Positions 14,174 through 22,075 of a DNA stretch of 22,845 bases are shown one piece after another; the stretch's first letter is position 1, and each line of letters opens with the position of its first letter. The notes beneath the pieces are model-generated. The model searched no databases. It was not told the DNA's origin and worked only from the letters and a program-made list of their open reading frames with translations. Both the position numbers and the translations under genes were made by a program. The stretch spans positions 1 through 22,845 of the forward strand of contig CALCJG010000192.1 in assembly GCA_937967705.1 (NCBI GenBank), read 5' to 3'. This DNA comes from an uncultured Spirochaetia bacterium (lineage in GTDB: Bacteria > Spirochaetota > UBA4802 > JAGODF01).

Positions 14174-15043
14174 ATGCAGCCGGGTTACCCTTCCGAAGGG
14201 TCTGGTTATCGTTTACTCCTCACTGAAGACGGGAGCGCTTCCCTCTATGCGGAAGAATACGGGGAGGCCATGCACTCCCTCTCGGGTGCCTATCAGGAGG
14301 CCTGTCTGAAGCATCTCCTTCCCTCGGGACTTTTAAGCAGAAAACAGCAGGTCCTGACGGTCCTGGATGTGGGTTTTGGCCTGGGTTATAATGTTCTGGC
14401 CCTGCTCCTGGCCTTCCAGGGAAGGGAAAGGGGTCAGAGCCTCCGGATCATCTCCCTGGAAAAAACCGAGTCCTATTTTCCTCTGATGTCCTCCCTGCGG
14501 TTTGGAGACGAGAGGGATGCCGTTTATGAACGGCTCAGGGAGGGAGTGGAGATTTCCCGGCAGGGTTCGGAATACACCGGGGAGAATTTTACCTTTAGCC
14601 TGGTGATAGGGGACGGAAGGGAATACCTCCGCAAGGCTTCCGGGATTCTCTTCGATGCCGTTTTTCAGGACCCTTATTCCCCTGCCAGAAATCCCGAGCT
14701 GTGGTCCCTGGATTATTTCCGAAAACTCCGGTCCCTCTGTGCCGATGAGGCGGTCCTGACCACCTATTCCAGCGCTCCGCAGATACGGCGGGCCCTTTTT
14801 GATGCGGGATTTCATCTGGGCAGAGGGCCTTCGGTGGGGAGGAAGAAAGAGGGAACCATCGCCTCCCCCTCGCCCCTGGCTGGGGAACTGACGCCGCAAG
14901 AGATTGCCGGTCTTTGCAGCAATCCCAAATCCCTTCCCTACCGGGATGAAGGGCTCGGGGAAACCCGTCAGAGGATCCTTGAACTAAGGCGGGAGGAGAT
15001 GCGCGGTAAGAGACTTAAAACAGATCCTCCAGCTCGTCAATGA
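14174..15043 (+). CDS. mnmD: tRNA mnm5(s2)U34 methyltransferase, stand-alone MnmC-methylase domain (MnmD)
   Basis: A 289-residue SAM-dependent methyltransferase of the DUF752/MnmC(m) type, without the FAD oxidase domain found in E. coli MnmC. Visible markers are YGEAMHSLSGAYQEA, the SAM-binding LDVGFGLGYNVLA, the acidic DAVFQDPYSPARNPELW motif and the C-terminal TYSSAPQIRRALFDAGF with GRKKEGTIAS. It would add the last methyl group of 5-methylaminomethyl-uridine at the wobble position, after MnmE/MnmG. It starts 2 bases after alaS, so co-transcription and translational coupling are likely, an all-tRNA-functions pair. Its 3' end overlaps the convergent gene by 29 bases. Confidence 0.88.
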   Translation: MQPGYPSEGSGYRLLLTEDGSASLYAEEYGEAMHSLSGAYQEACLKHLLPSGLLSRKQQVLTVLDVGFGLGYNVLALLLAFQGRERGQSLRIISLEKTESYFPLMSSLRFGDERDAVYERLREGVEISRQGSEYTGENFTFSLVIGDGREYLRKASGILFDAVFQDPYSPARNPELWSLDYFRKLRSLCADEAVLTTYSSAPQIRRALFDAGFHLGRGPSVGRKKEGTIASPSPLAGELTPQEIAGLCSNPKSLPYRDEGLGETRQRILELRREEMRGKRLKTDPPARQ

Positions 15044-16859
15044 CGGATTTCTTTTCCGGCTTCTTCTCTTCGGCGGGCTTTTTCTCGGGGGCTTTCGTGT
15101 TGACTGGGGCGCTTTTCGGCTGCTCCTCAACGGGGGGTTTTGGTGTCGCCTGTTCCCTCGTCTCGGTTTCCTTCATCTCCAGGTCCCCTGACAGGTCGCC
15201 GCCCGGTGCCAGTCTGTCTATGAAAGCTGCGGTGTAGCAGTAGGCCTGGTCGATTGCTTCAAAGACCTTCTTTCCGCTGATTTTCTTCTCGCCCTCAATA
15301 CCCGCATCGAAAACCAGAACGTCCTGGGGATTGTCCACAACATTCTGTGTCGTATCCATATCCTTTATGAGGGTCTTGAACTCCTGATTGATCTTCTCCA
15401 TGAAGGCCCTGATCGTCATCCGGGCGGTTTTACCGACGTGGTTGCGGTTCTTTTCCAGGCCTGTCAGACGTTTGCTGTACTCCATGTACTGGGTGTTGCT
15501 GACGGGCTTCTCCTTCCTCAACTTTTCGTAGGTGGCCAGTACATTGGCATATTCCTCGAGGCTCCCCATGCAACCGCGCAGCTCGTTATAGAGGTCGGAA
15601 AACTTCTGACGATAGTCGATTTTGCCGCTGGCGGAATAATCCACCTTGTATTTGATTTTGTGGGTGGTCAAAATCAGTGAGTATTCCTTGTCAAACTCCA
15701 GGAAGTAGAGATAGGTCATGAGTACCTTGTCGTTGTCTCGTACATGCTGGAAGATGCCGGTGCGGTCGAACTGCTCGCGCATCTTCTTCAGGTTGAGAGA
15801 GTACATCAGTTCCATGCCGCGCCGAACCTCATCGGAACGGTTGTCCTTCTGCTCCCCTGCCTCGTCAGTCTCAGCTTCGCCATCCATCTCGGTCTGGGTC
15901 TTGATGGTGATGTCTTCTCTCGGTTCAGTGGAGGACTTTCTTTTGCCCGGCCGCTCCTCCTCGGTGATCTGCAGTATGCGGTCGATCTCCGGATCGCTCA
16001 GGGGGTAGAAACGGCCCTCGAAATTGCAGAAGAGCAGATGGAGGCGCGGGAAAAGCTTGTGGAAGATGATGTAGATGTTGTTTCGCATTTTCTTCTTTTT
16101 GGAAGAGTATATCGAGGCCTTGTTCTTTTCCACTTTCATCTGTATGTCCACGGCCTTTTCGAAGGCATAGGCCAGCAGGTCCGTGTAGCCGTTGAGAAGA
16201 TAGAGATTTTTGAAGGTGGCCATGAGGGGCTCTCTGAGGTCGTACACCTTCTGCGGGACATCGGGAAAATTATTGTAATAGTCGGAAATGCGGTTGAATA
16301 TGCTGCGGTCATAGATGGAGCCCAGTTTTTCGATGAGTTCGAAATAGATGAATTTCAGGGAATCCAGCTGATCGATGATCTCCTTGCCCACTGCGGGATT
16401 CTGTCGGAAAAGATCCAGATAGATCATCTGGGATTCCAGGAGTGCGGTTTTATACTCATGCTCCCATTTGGCCATGAACTTGGTGGTGATATAGTAGCCG
16501 TAAAAATCCGTTACACCCGCCAGCATCAGTTTGAAGCGGATGTTCCATTTCTGAAAAAACAGGCCCAGGCTTCCGGGTTCACCTTTTACCGCAGGGCTGG
16601 ATTTGGCTTTTGGGGATTTGGCTGAGGTTTTGCGTTGCTGGACTACGGGTTTTACGTTCTGTATTTTTTTCTTGTGGGTCTCGATCTTCTGCTTGTACTG
16701 TTTCTGCTTGTCCCGGTCGAAATCGGTCAGTCCCTTTTTTTTCTTATTCTCGATGACCTGACCTCCGGCCCCGACAAACTTGTTGAAAAGATCCTTCTTG
16801 GTTTTGTCGTCCAGATCGGATACGCCGATGTTTTCCTTGGTTTTGTCAATTTCTTTCAT
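15015..16859 (-). CDS. Large helical protein of unknown function, possibly lineage-specific
   Basis: A 614-residue protein from the ATG at 16859. This start is chosen because a promoter-like pair at 16969-16996 places the transcript start near 16962. The frame is open further, to an ATG at 17114, and coding-like residues (FPKIEDWEQLIEGW) lie just upstream of 16859, so a TTG at 16961 is possible. The N-terminal 100 residues are Lys-rich and coiled-coil-like, followed by a Lys/Ser/Pro linker. The body (about 115-300 and 365-540) is alpha-helical and rich in Tyr, Phe and Leu, split by an acidic linker. The C-terminus is a Pro/Glu/Lys-rich low-complexity tail ending VIDELEDLF. No signal peptide, membrane segment or catalytic motif is seen. 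A cytoplasmic scaffold or cytoskeletal role is possible but unproven. The family is not recognised. Confidence 0.8.
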   Translation of the reverse strand: MKEIDKTKENIGVSDLDDKTKKDLFNKFVGAGGQVIENKKKKGLTDFDRDKQKQYKQKIETHKKKIQNVKPVVQQRKTSAKSPKAKSSPAVKGEPGSLGLFFQKWNIRFKLMLAGVTDFYGYYITTKFMAKWEHEYKTALLESQMIYLDLFRQNPAVGKEIIDQLDSLKFIYFELIEKLGSIYDRSIFNRISDYYNNFPDVPQKVYDLREPLMATFKNLYLLNGYTDLLAYAFEKAVDIQMKVEKNKASIYSSKKKKMRNNIYIIFHKLFPRLHLLFCNFEGRFYPLSDPEIDRILQITEEERPGKRKSSTEPREDITIKTQTEMDGEAETDEAGEQKDNRSDEVRRGMELMYSLNLKKMREQFDRTGIFQHVRDNDKVLMTYLYFLEFDKEYSLILTTHKIKYKVDYSASGKIDYRQKFSDLYNELRGCMGSLEEYANVLATYEKLRKEKPVSNTQYMEYSKRLTGLEKNRNHVGKTARMTIRAFMEKINQEFKTLIKDMDTTQNVVDNPQDVLVFDAGIEGEKKISGKKVFEAIDQAYCYTAAFIDRLAPGGDLSGDLEMKETETREQATPKPPVEEQPKSAPVNTKAPEKKPAEEKKPEKKSVIDELEDLF

Positions 16860-16968
16860 TTGGTGTATCCAGCGCTGCCATCCTTCGATTAGTTGTTCCC
16901 AATCCTCGATCTTCGGAAACGATACCCTTAAAAAAGTAAATAAATTTAGGATTACCGACAATCCTTTT

Positions 16969-16996
16969 TTTATGATGTTTAAGGGATACCTGTCAA
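16969..16996 (-). promoter_or_regulatory. Candidate promoter for the 15015-16859 gene
   Basis: On the minus strand, TTGACA (16996 to 16991) and CATAAA (16974 to 16969) have a 16-base spacer. The predicted start near 16962 argues against translation from the far upstream ATG at 17114. Confidence 0.45.
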
Positions 16997-17019
16997 CCGA
17001 ATTTTTCACAAAAAGATTA

Positions 17020-17046
17020 TTGAAATATCCAGGGGGGGGTGATAAT
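17020..17046 (+). promoter_or_regulatory. Candidate phase-variable promoter (G8 in spacer) of the histidine kinase unit
   Basis: TTGAAA (17020-17025) and GATAAT (17041-17046) each match the sigma-70 consensus at five of six positions. The 15-base spacer contains eight consecutive G (17032-17039). Two extra G would give the optimal 17. The predicted start is about 50 bases before the kinase ATG. Confidence 0.5.
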
Positions 17047-17102
17047 TGACTGTGGGAGACCTTCTGCCTTGAGCCGTTTATGGCGGAATTGTCGATAATG
17101 AG

Positions 17103-19010
17103 ATGGAAAAACAACCTTTAAAGGATCAAAATACAGGTGCGGCGTCTGAGGGATTTCGAAACCTGATTGAAAGCCTGCCGGACATGGTCGTTTCCCTGGA
17201 ATACCCTTCGGGGCGTGTACTTTTTGTGAATCATGCCGTCAAGGTTCTCCTGGGATATGAACCCGCCCAGATGTATGACAGTAATTTCTTCCTGAAAATC
17301 GTGCATCCTGACGAGAGGCGGGGCCTGCTCAATCTCTGGCGGGGTCTTGAGGAGGGCGATGATTTTCCCATCTTCCTCTATCGTGTGAAAAAGAGTGACG
17401 GTAATTATATCTGGGTTGAGCAGAAGAACCGGGTCCTGCACGGCCCGGACGGCCGGGTGAACGTTCTTAACTCCCTTATTCGGGACATCACAGAGAGAAA
17501 GCGGCTGGAACAGGAGGCCCTGCAGTCCCTCTATTTTTCCGAAAACCTCTTTCAAATATCGCCCTATGCCATCATCCACGTGGATGAGGACGGACGGATT
17601 CTCAGAATCAATCCAAACTTCGAGAAACTCTGGCATCTCAGCCTCGGGGATATGACGGCATACCGTCTGTGGAACGACGGCCAACTGATGCGCTCCGGCA
17701 TTACGGATATACTGCGCAATGTTACCCGGGGCCAGATTGCAGAGATCCCGCCCTTCGCCTATAAAATACCTTTCAAGGGGACGACCAGGACCGTCTTCCT
17801 CTCCGGAAAGGGTTTTGCCTATCTCAATAATGCCGGGGATGTTTCCGGGCTGATCCTCGTGGTGGACGACGTTACGGACCGGGTCAAGAGGGATGAAGAA
17901 TACCTCGAGGTCAAGAAGCTGGAGAGTATAGGCAGGCTGGCCGGGGGGATTGCCCATGATTTCAACAACATCCTGGCAGGCATATCCGGTTATTCCGAGA
18001 TCCTCATGCGCAAGATGGAAAAGGATGATCCCCGCTCGGCCTATGCGCAGAAGATCTACAATGCCGCCAGGAAGGCCAGCATTCTGACGGATCAGCTGCT
18101 GGGTTTCGCCCGACGAGGCAAGTATAATCCGGATTATATCGACATCATATCCCCCATCATCTTTGCCATTGGCGCCACACCGGGCCTTAATTCCGGTATG
18201 AGGATTGAGAAATCCTTCCAGAAGTCGGACCTCAAGGTCTTTGCCGATGCCGGCCAGCTGCGGCAGCTGTTCGTTGAGATTTTTAAAAACGCCGTAGACG
18301 CAGGGGGGCAGGATACGCATCTTGAGATAAGGACCGAGTATGTCTCGTCGGAAAATATCATAACGGACCTGAAGTCCGCTGCCGTGAAGAATTTCGTCAA
18401 AATCGTCATTACCGATTACGGCGAGGGGATCGATGAATCCATCCTGGGAAAGATCTTCGAACCCTATTTTACCACGCGCGACAAGGCCAAGCACGCCGGT
18501 ATGGGGCTTTCCATCGCTTATGGCATCGTGAAGAACCATGGGGGCAGAATTGACCTCGTGCGGCGGGCAGAGGGAGGGACCGTCGCGGTCATCTACCTGC
18601 CTGCGGTGGAAAAACCTCAGGGGGGCATACTGCTGAGAGACGGCCGGATACAAAGGGTCCTCATCATCGACGACAACGAGGAGACCCGGTCCTTCCTGCG
18701 GGCGTTTTTTGAAGAGAAGGGGAGCCAGGTCCATGAGGCCTCCAGCGGGAGGGCCGGTATCGAGTTCTTTCGCAGCGGGAGGGTCGCAATAGATCTTGTT
18801 CTGCTCGATCTGATTATCCCGGACATCAGCGGCAAGGAGGTTCTCGCCACCCTTAAGAATATCCGCAATGAGGTTAAGGTAATATTGATATCCGGCTACT
18901 ATCCGGACAGGAGCTATGAGGAGTACATGAAGGATCCTACCGTGCGGCTCCTGCTCAAACCCTTCTCCCTGGAGGAGCTGGAAGCCCTTATAGACATAGC
19001 TCCCGGCTGA
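17103..19010 (+). CDS. Hybrid sensor histidine kinase, PAS-PAS-HisKA-HATPase-REC
   Basis: A 635-residue cytoplasmic sensor kinase without membrane segments. PAS domain 1 lies at about 18-137 (MVVSLEYPSGRVLFVNHA to DITERKRLE), PAS 2 at about 148-262, HisKA with phospho-acceptor His285 in GGIAHDFNNIL, and the HATPase with Asn396 in EIFKNAVDAG, DYGEGID and GMGLSIAYG. The C-terminal receiver domain has Asp523-Asp524, phospho-acceptor Asp569 (LLDLIIPD), Ser597 and Lys619 (LLKPF). It senses a soluble or redox ligand through PAS and may autoregulate or signal through its own receiver; no DNA-binding output is attached. The ribosome site is weak. It is 5 bases ahead of the MFS gene. A G8-containing promoter-like element lies upstream, and the gene diverges from the unknown helical-protein gene. 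Confidence 0.95.
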   Translation: MEKQPLKDQNTGAASEGFRNLIESLPDMVVSLEYPSGRVLFVNHAVKVLLGYEPAQMYDSNFFLKIVHPDERRGLLNLWRGLEEGDDFPIFLYRVKKSDGNYIWVEQKNRVLHGPDGRVNVLNSLIRDITERKRLEQEALQSLYFSENLFQISPYAIIHVDEDGRILRINPNFEKLWHLSLGDMTAYRLWNDGQLMRSGITDILRNVTRGQIAEIPPFAYKIPFKGTTRTVFLSGKGFAYLNNAGDVSGLILVVDDVTDRVKRDEEYLEVKKLESIGRLAGGIAHDFNNILAGISGYSEILMRKMEKDDPRSAYAQKIYNAARKASILTDQLLGFARRGKYNPDYIDIISPIIFAIGATPGLNSGMRIEKSFQKSDLKVFADAGQLRQLFVEIFKNAVDAGGQDTHLEIRTEYVSSENIITDLKSAAVKNFVKIVITDYGEGIDESILGKIFEPYFTTRDKAKHAGMGLSIAYGIVKNHGGRIDLVRRAEGGTVAVIYLPAVEKPQGGILLRDGRIQRVLIIDDNEETRSFLRAFFEEKGSQVHEASSGRAGIEFFRSGRVAIDLVLLDLIIPDISGKEVLATLKNIRNEVKVILISGYYPDRSYEEYMKDPTVRLLLKPFSLEELEALIDIAPG

Positions 19011-19015
19011 AGAAA

Positions 19016-20203
19016 GTGAATATCTTTTCCCGTCACGAAAAAAGGCTGCTGGGCGGAATCGGGCTGGTCATCGCCATGCGGACGCTGGGCTTTTCCATCC
19101 TCGTTCCCGTCTTTTCCATTTACAGCGTAACCATGCAGGGGGCCACGGAAACCCTGGCAGGAGTGGCTGTGGGGATCTTCGCTCTGGCCCAGACCCTCCT
19201 TCAGGTGCCCATGGGAAGACTCAGCGACATCTGGGGCCGCAAGCAGGCCACGCTGCTGGGTCTAGGGATATACATGGCGGGTACGCTCCTGGGAGGCATC
19301 TCTCAGGACGTGTATCAGCTCATAGCCTCCCGGGCCCTGGCCGGAGCAGGAGCCGTCTCGGGAGTTACGATAGCCTGGCTCACCGACGGGATTCCCCTGG
19401 ACAAACGGAATGCCGCCCTCTCCTATGTGGGGGTTTCCATTGGCTTTTCCGTAATCATAGGTTTTACCGTAAGTCCTCTCCTGGCGGGGAATTTCGGCAT
19501 CCCCTTTCTCTTTTATGTGAGCGCCTTCCTGATCTTTCTGCTGATCCTTTACATATTCTGTTACCTAAACAATCATGGCACCGTCGAGCCTTATGAGGGA
19601 CGGGAAAAGACGGTGAGGCCCGGCGAACTGTTTTTCAACCGGGACCTCATGCGGATCAACCTTCTCGGGTTCGTGGCCAATTTCTCCCTCGCCGGGGTCT
19701 TCTTCGTCATGCCTCTGCTCATTCGGCGTTACATGGAAATCGTCGCGATGTGGCGGATTTTTGTGCCCGTGGCTCTGATCGGTACGGCCTGTATGTTTTA
19801 CTTCGGAAACAAGGCGGACCGTCTGGGCACAGTGCGGATTGCCTCGGTGGGCATTCTCATGGGAGCGGGGGGGCTTCTGCTGCCGGTACTCATAGGCGGA
19901 CTGACGTCGTATTTCGCTTCCTTCGTTCTGTTTTATTCCGGATACTGCATTCTTTCTCCCCTGATGCCGGCAGCTGTTTCGCGTTATCCCGATTCCCAGC
20001 GCAAGGGTACAGTGTTGGGAATGCTCAACTCCTTTCAGTTTATCGGATCCGCCGCGGGGGGGGTGATGGGCGGCGTCATGATGCGTTTCCGCCCCGAGCT
20101 TTTTTTCTGCCTGCTCTCACTTCTTCTCTTTCTGAGCCTGGTTTTCCTCCTGGGTTTTCGGGATTACAGGGGGATGTGCGGAGAGGGGCCAGCAACTTCG
20201 TAG
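19016..20203 (+). CDS. Major facilitator superfamily transporter
   Basis: A 395-residue membrane protein with about 12 hydrophobic segments. The loop 2-3 signature is GRLSDIWGRKQ, and the segment LAGAGAVSGVTIAWLTDG resembles motif C-type drug/H+ antiporters (YajR/Bcr-like). Substrate cannot be deduced. The GTG start comes 5 bases after the kinase stop, so translational coupling is likely, and mscS follows 9 bases after this stop (TAG). An in-frame G8 run (20056-20063) encodes Ala-Gly-Gly-Val. The tight packing with a sensor kinase and a mechanosensitive channel suggests a shared response, such as envelope or osmotic stress; this is inference. Confidence 0.9.
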   Translation: MNIFSRHEKRLLGGIGLVIAMRTLGFSILVPVFSIYSVTMQGATETLAGVAVGIFALAQTLLQVPMGRLSDIWGRKQATLLGLGIYMAGTLLGGISQDVYQLIASRALAGAGAVSGVTIAWLTDGIPLDKRNAALSYVGVSIGFSVIIGFTVSPLLAGNFGIPFLFYVSAFLIFLLILYIFCYLNNHGTVEPYEGREKTVRPGELFFNRDLMRINLLGFVANFSLAGVFFVMPLLIRRYMEIVAMWRIFVPVALIGTACMFYFGNKADRLGTVRIASVGILMGAGGLLLPVLIGGLTSYFASFVLFYSGYCILSPLMPAAVSRYPDSQRKGTVLGMLNSFQFIGSAAGGVMGGVMMRFRPELFFCLLSLLLFLSLVFLLGFRDYRGMCGEGPATS

Positions 20204-20212
20204 GAGTCTGTT

Positions 20213-21055
20213 ATGATCTCGATCAACCGTATCATCAACCGTCGCATTATTCTCCTCCTGTTTCTTCTCTGCGTGGATGGTGCGCTCTATTACATCAACC
20301 GTCAGGGGTATCTCGAAATACCGCCGGATGTCATAAAGGCCCTGGACATCTTCTTCGCGGCGCTCTTCAGTTTCCTTATCGTCAACATCATCCTGCGCTT
20401 TACGGAAAACCGGGTTTTCCATCTCTTGGAAAAGGAGGTGGCCATAGAGGAGCGGATTTTCCTGACCAAGGTCTACAAGACCTTCCTGTACTTCATGGCC
20501 CTGACGGTCATACTGGTGGCCGCCGGGTTCTCCTTTCAGAACCTGACCCTCTTTCTCGGTCTGATCGCCACGGGTCTGGCCCTTGCCGTCCGCGACCTTC
20601 TGATGTCCTATCTGGTCTGGTTCGTCATCATCACTAAAAAACCCTTCCGTATCGGCGAGTGTGTCCGCATCGGTGATGAGTTCGGGATCGTTAGGAGGAT
20701 AGGAACGGTTTTTACAACCCTGGAGGGGGAACAAAACGGTTCTTCACGAATCATCAAACTCCCCAATAAAATCATCCTGGACCGGACCATCGTGAACTAT
20801 GGTGGAGATCTCCTCCTGGATGTCCTTAAGATACCCCTGCGAAGCACCGGGGCAGGCGTCCAGGATCGGCTCGAATCCCTGAAAAAACTGGCAGCTACCC
20901 TCCTCCCGGAAGGTCGAATTGTTTCACAATGGGTGGATATGGATAATGAGAAATGGTGGCTGATGCTGGAGTATCAGGTGGAATTTTTCAAAAGACAGGA
21001 GGTCCGGTCCCAGATCATGGAGCAGGTCCTCAAACAGGGCCTCTATGAGGAGTAA
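20213..21055 (+). CDS. Small-conductance mechanosensitive channel, MscS family
   Basis: A 280-residue protein, similar in size to E. coli MscS. Three N-terminal hydrophobic segments lie at about 10-28, 44-62 and 86-110. They are followed by the pore-lining TM3-like stretch LFLGLIATGLALAVRDLLM and then the beta domain KKPFRIGECVRIGDEFG, with IKLPNKIILDRTIVNY at the expected place. The C-terminal alpha/beta cytoplasmic domain is present and the tail is short. It releases solutes on hypo-osmotic shock from the inner membrane. It starts 9 bases after the MFS stop with GGAG upstream, as the last gene of the kinase-MFS-channel unit. No clear terminator follows. Confidence 0.9.
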   Translation: MISINRIINRRIILLLFLLCVDGALYYINRQGYLEIPPDVIKALDIFFAALFSFLIVNIILRFTENRVFHLLEKEVAIEERIFLTKVYKTFLYFMALTVILVAAGFSFQNLTLFLGLIATGLALAVRDLLMSYLVWFVIITKKPFRIGECVRIGDEFGIVRRIGTVFTTLEGEQNGSSRIIKLPNKIILDRTIVNYGGDLLLDVLKIPLRSTGAGVQDRLESLKKLAATLLPEGRIVSQWVDMDNEKWWLMLEYQVEFFKRQEVRSQIMEQVLKQGLYEE

Positions 21056-21278
21056 CAGGAGATGCTGGCCCTGTCTGCCATGAGGCATATTTAGATTGTA
21101 ATCTCGAGCTTCTCCGTATCTCACTTTTATTGAATCTGTTTCCAGTAAATGGGGATTCTCGGTTTTTTTTTGTCATTTTTTCCCCTTTGATCTCACTTAT
21201 AATAAGAAGATTTTTTTCTTTTATAGGAAAAATCACCCCTTTTTAGGGTTTTCAGAAAAGACCCGGGATATATGCCCA

Positions 21279-21306
21279 TTGACGATCAATAAGTATTACA
21301 TATTAT
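21279..21306 (+). promoter_or_regulatory. Candidate promoter of the response regulator
   Basis: TTGACG (21279-21284) and TATTAT (21301-21306) with a 16-base spacer, in AT-rich DNA. A consensus TATAAT at 21304-21309 would give a 19-base spacer. Confidence 0.55.
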
Positions 21307-21349
21307 AATAATAATAAGAAAAGTTTCATCACATATAAGTCGATGGGAC

Positions 21350-21398
21350 GCAGGGGAATGCTTCCCCGCTCATTGATATGAAATGCGGAACTCAATGA
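21350..21398 (+). promoter_or_regulatory. Two tandem leader hairpins
   Basis: Hairpin 1: GGGGAA (21353-21358) and TTCCCC (21362-21367) with loop TGC, extended by GC pairs across one bulged A. Hairpin 2: TCATTGA (21370-21376) and TCAATGA (21392-21398) with a 15-base loop containing GCGGAAC. They lie between the promoter and the AGGGA ribosome site. Neither is followed by a T-run. Confidence 0.45.
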
Positions 21399-21412
21399 TC
21401 TAGGGAATAAAG

Positions 21413-22075
21413 GTGGAAAGGAAAAAGAAAAATCATACGAAAATCAAGGTCTTCATCGTAGATGATCAGGCCATCATTAAGGAATCTCTGCAGCAGGTGC
21501 TGAATGCCCGGGATGACATCATGGTGGTGGGAAGCTCAGACTGCTCGTCGGATCTCTACTCTGTCATGGAGACTCTCCGGCCGGATGTTGTGCTGATGGA
21601 TATCCGATTGAAGGAAGAAAACGGAATTGAGGCCACGCGAAGGATCAAGCTGATCTATCCGGACTGCCGGGTGATCATGCTGTCCGGGTAGTATGCCAAT
21701 GAACTCGTGGCGGCTGCCCGCGCTGCCGGGGCATCGGCTTATATCACAAAGGGGGCTGGTCTGACTCATCTGGTGGAGGGAATCCGTATAGTTATGAAAT
21801 CCCCAGCCTTCTTCGCCCCGGAAGTGGAACAGGTTGTTCTGGATCAGATCGAGGTGGATCTGCGCTGTGCCAAAAACAATTACGGACTCCTCACTCCCAG
21901 GGAGTATGAGATCCTCAAGCTCATTGCCATGGAGTATACCACCAGGGAAATATCGGACATACTTCAAATCAGTGAAAAAACCATCCGCAACCATAAATCC
22001 AACATCATGACAAAGCTGGGCATCAACAGCTATGTGGGGCTGATCAAGTATGCCTACTATCTATCCCTCATCTGA
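21413..22075 (+). pseudogene. NarL/FixJ-type response regulator interrupted by an in-frame TAG
   Basis: Two open stretches in one frame together make a full-length 220-codon response regulator. The receiver domain has Asp17-Asp18, phospho-acceptor Asp63 (VLMDIRL) and switch Ser91 (IMLSG). Codon 93 is TAG (21689-21691). The frame continues YANELVAAARAAGASAYITKG, with the conserved Lys, and then a LuxR-type helix-turn-helix: LTPREYEILKLIA and TTREISDILQISEKTIRNHK. The GTG start has AGGGA six bases upstream. The stop removes the last strand and helix of the receiver and the whole DNA-binding domain. Restart at GTG 21707 would give a DNA-binding fragment of 122 residues, but no good ribosome site precedes it. 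A recent mutation or a sequencing error is the simplest reading; everything after the TAG remains well conserved. The 3' end overlaps the convergent gene by 15 bases. Confidence 0.85.

Larger units (their letters stand above)
21056..21412. other. Intergenic region with T-rich tracts and a leader
   Basis: 357 bases without a credible gene. T-rich stretches around 21163-21182 and 21208-21220 have no strong stem next to them, so termination after mscS is unresolved. A promoter-like pair at 21279-21306 and two hairpins at 21350-21398 precede the response regulator. Confidence 0.55.

Noticed and set aside
17118..18734. Long minus-strand ORF (538 codons) opposite the histidine kinase
   Set aside because: Antisense shadow of a clear PAS/HisKA/HATPase gene; no domain content of its own.
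21689..21691. Pyrrolysine or other amber recoding in the response regulator
   Set aside because: TAG is used as an ordinary stop in at least three other genes here (ends at 6583, 20203 and 22061), and no recoding element was seen.
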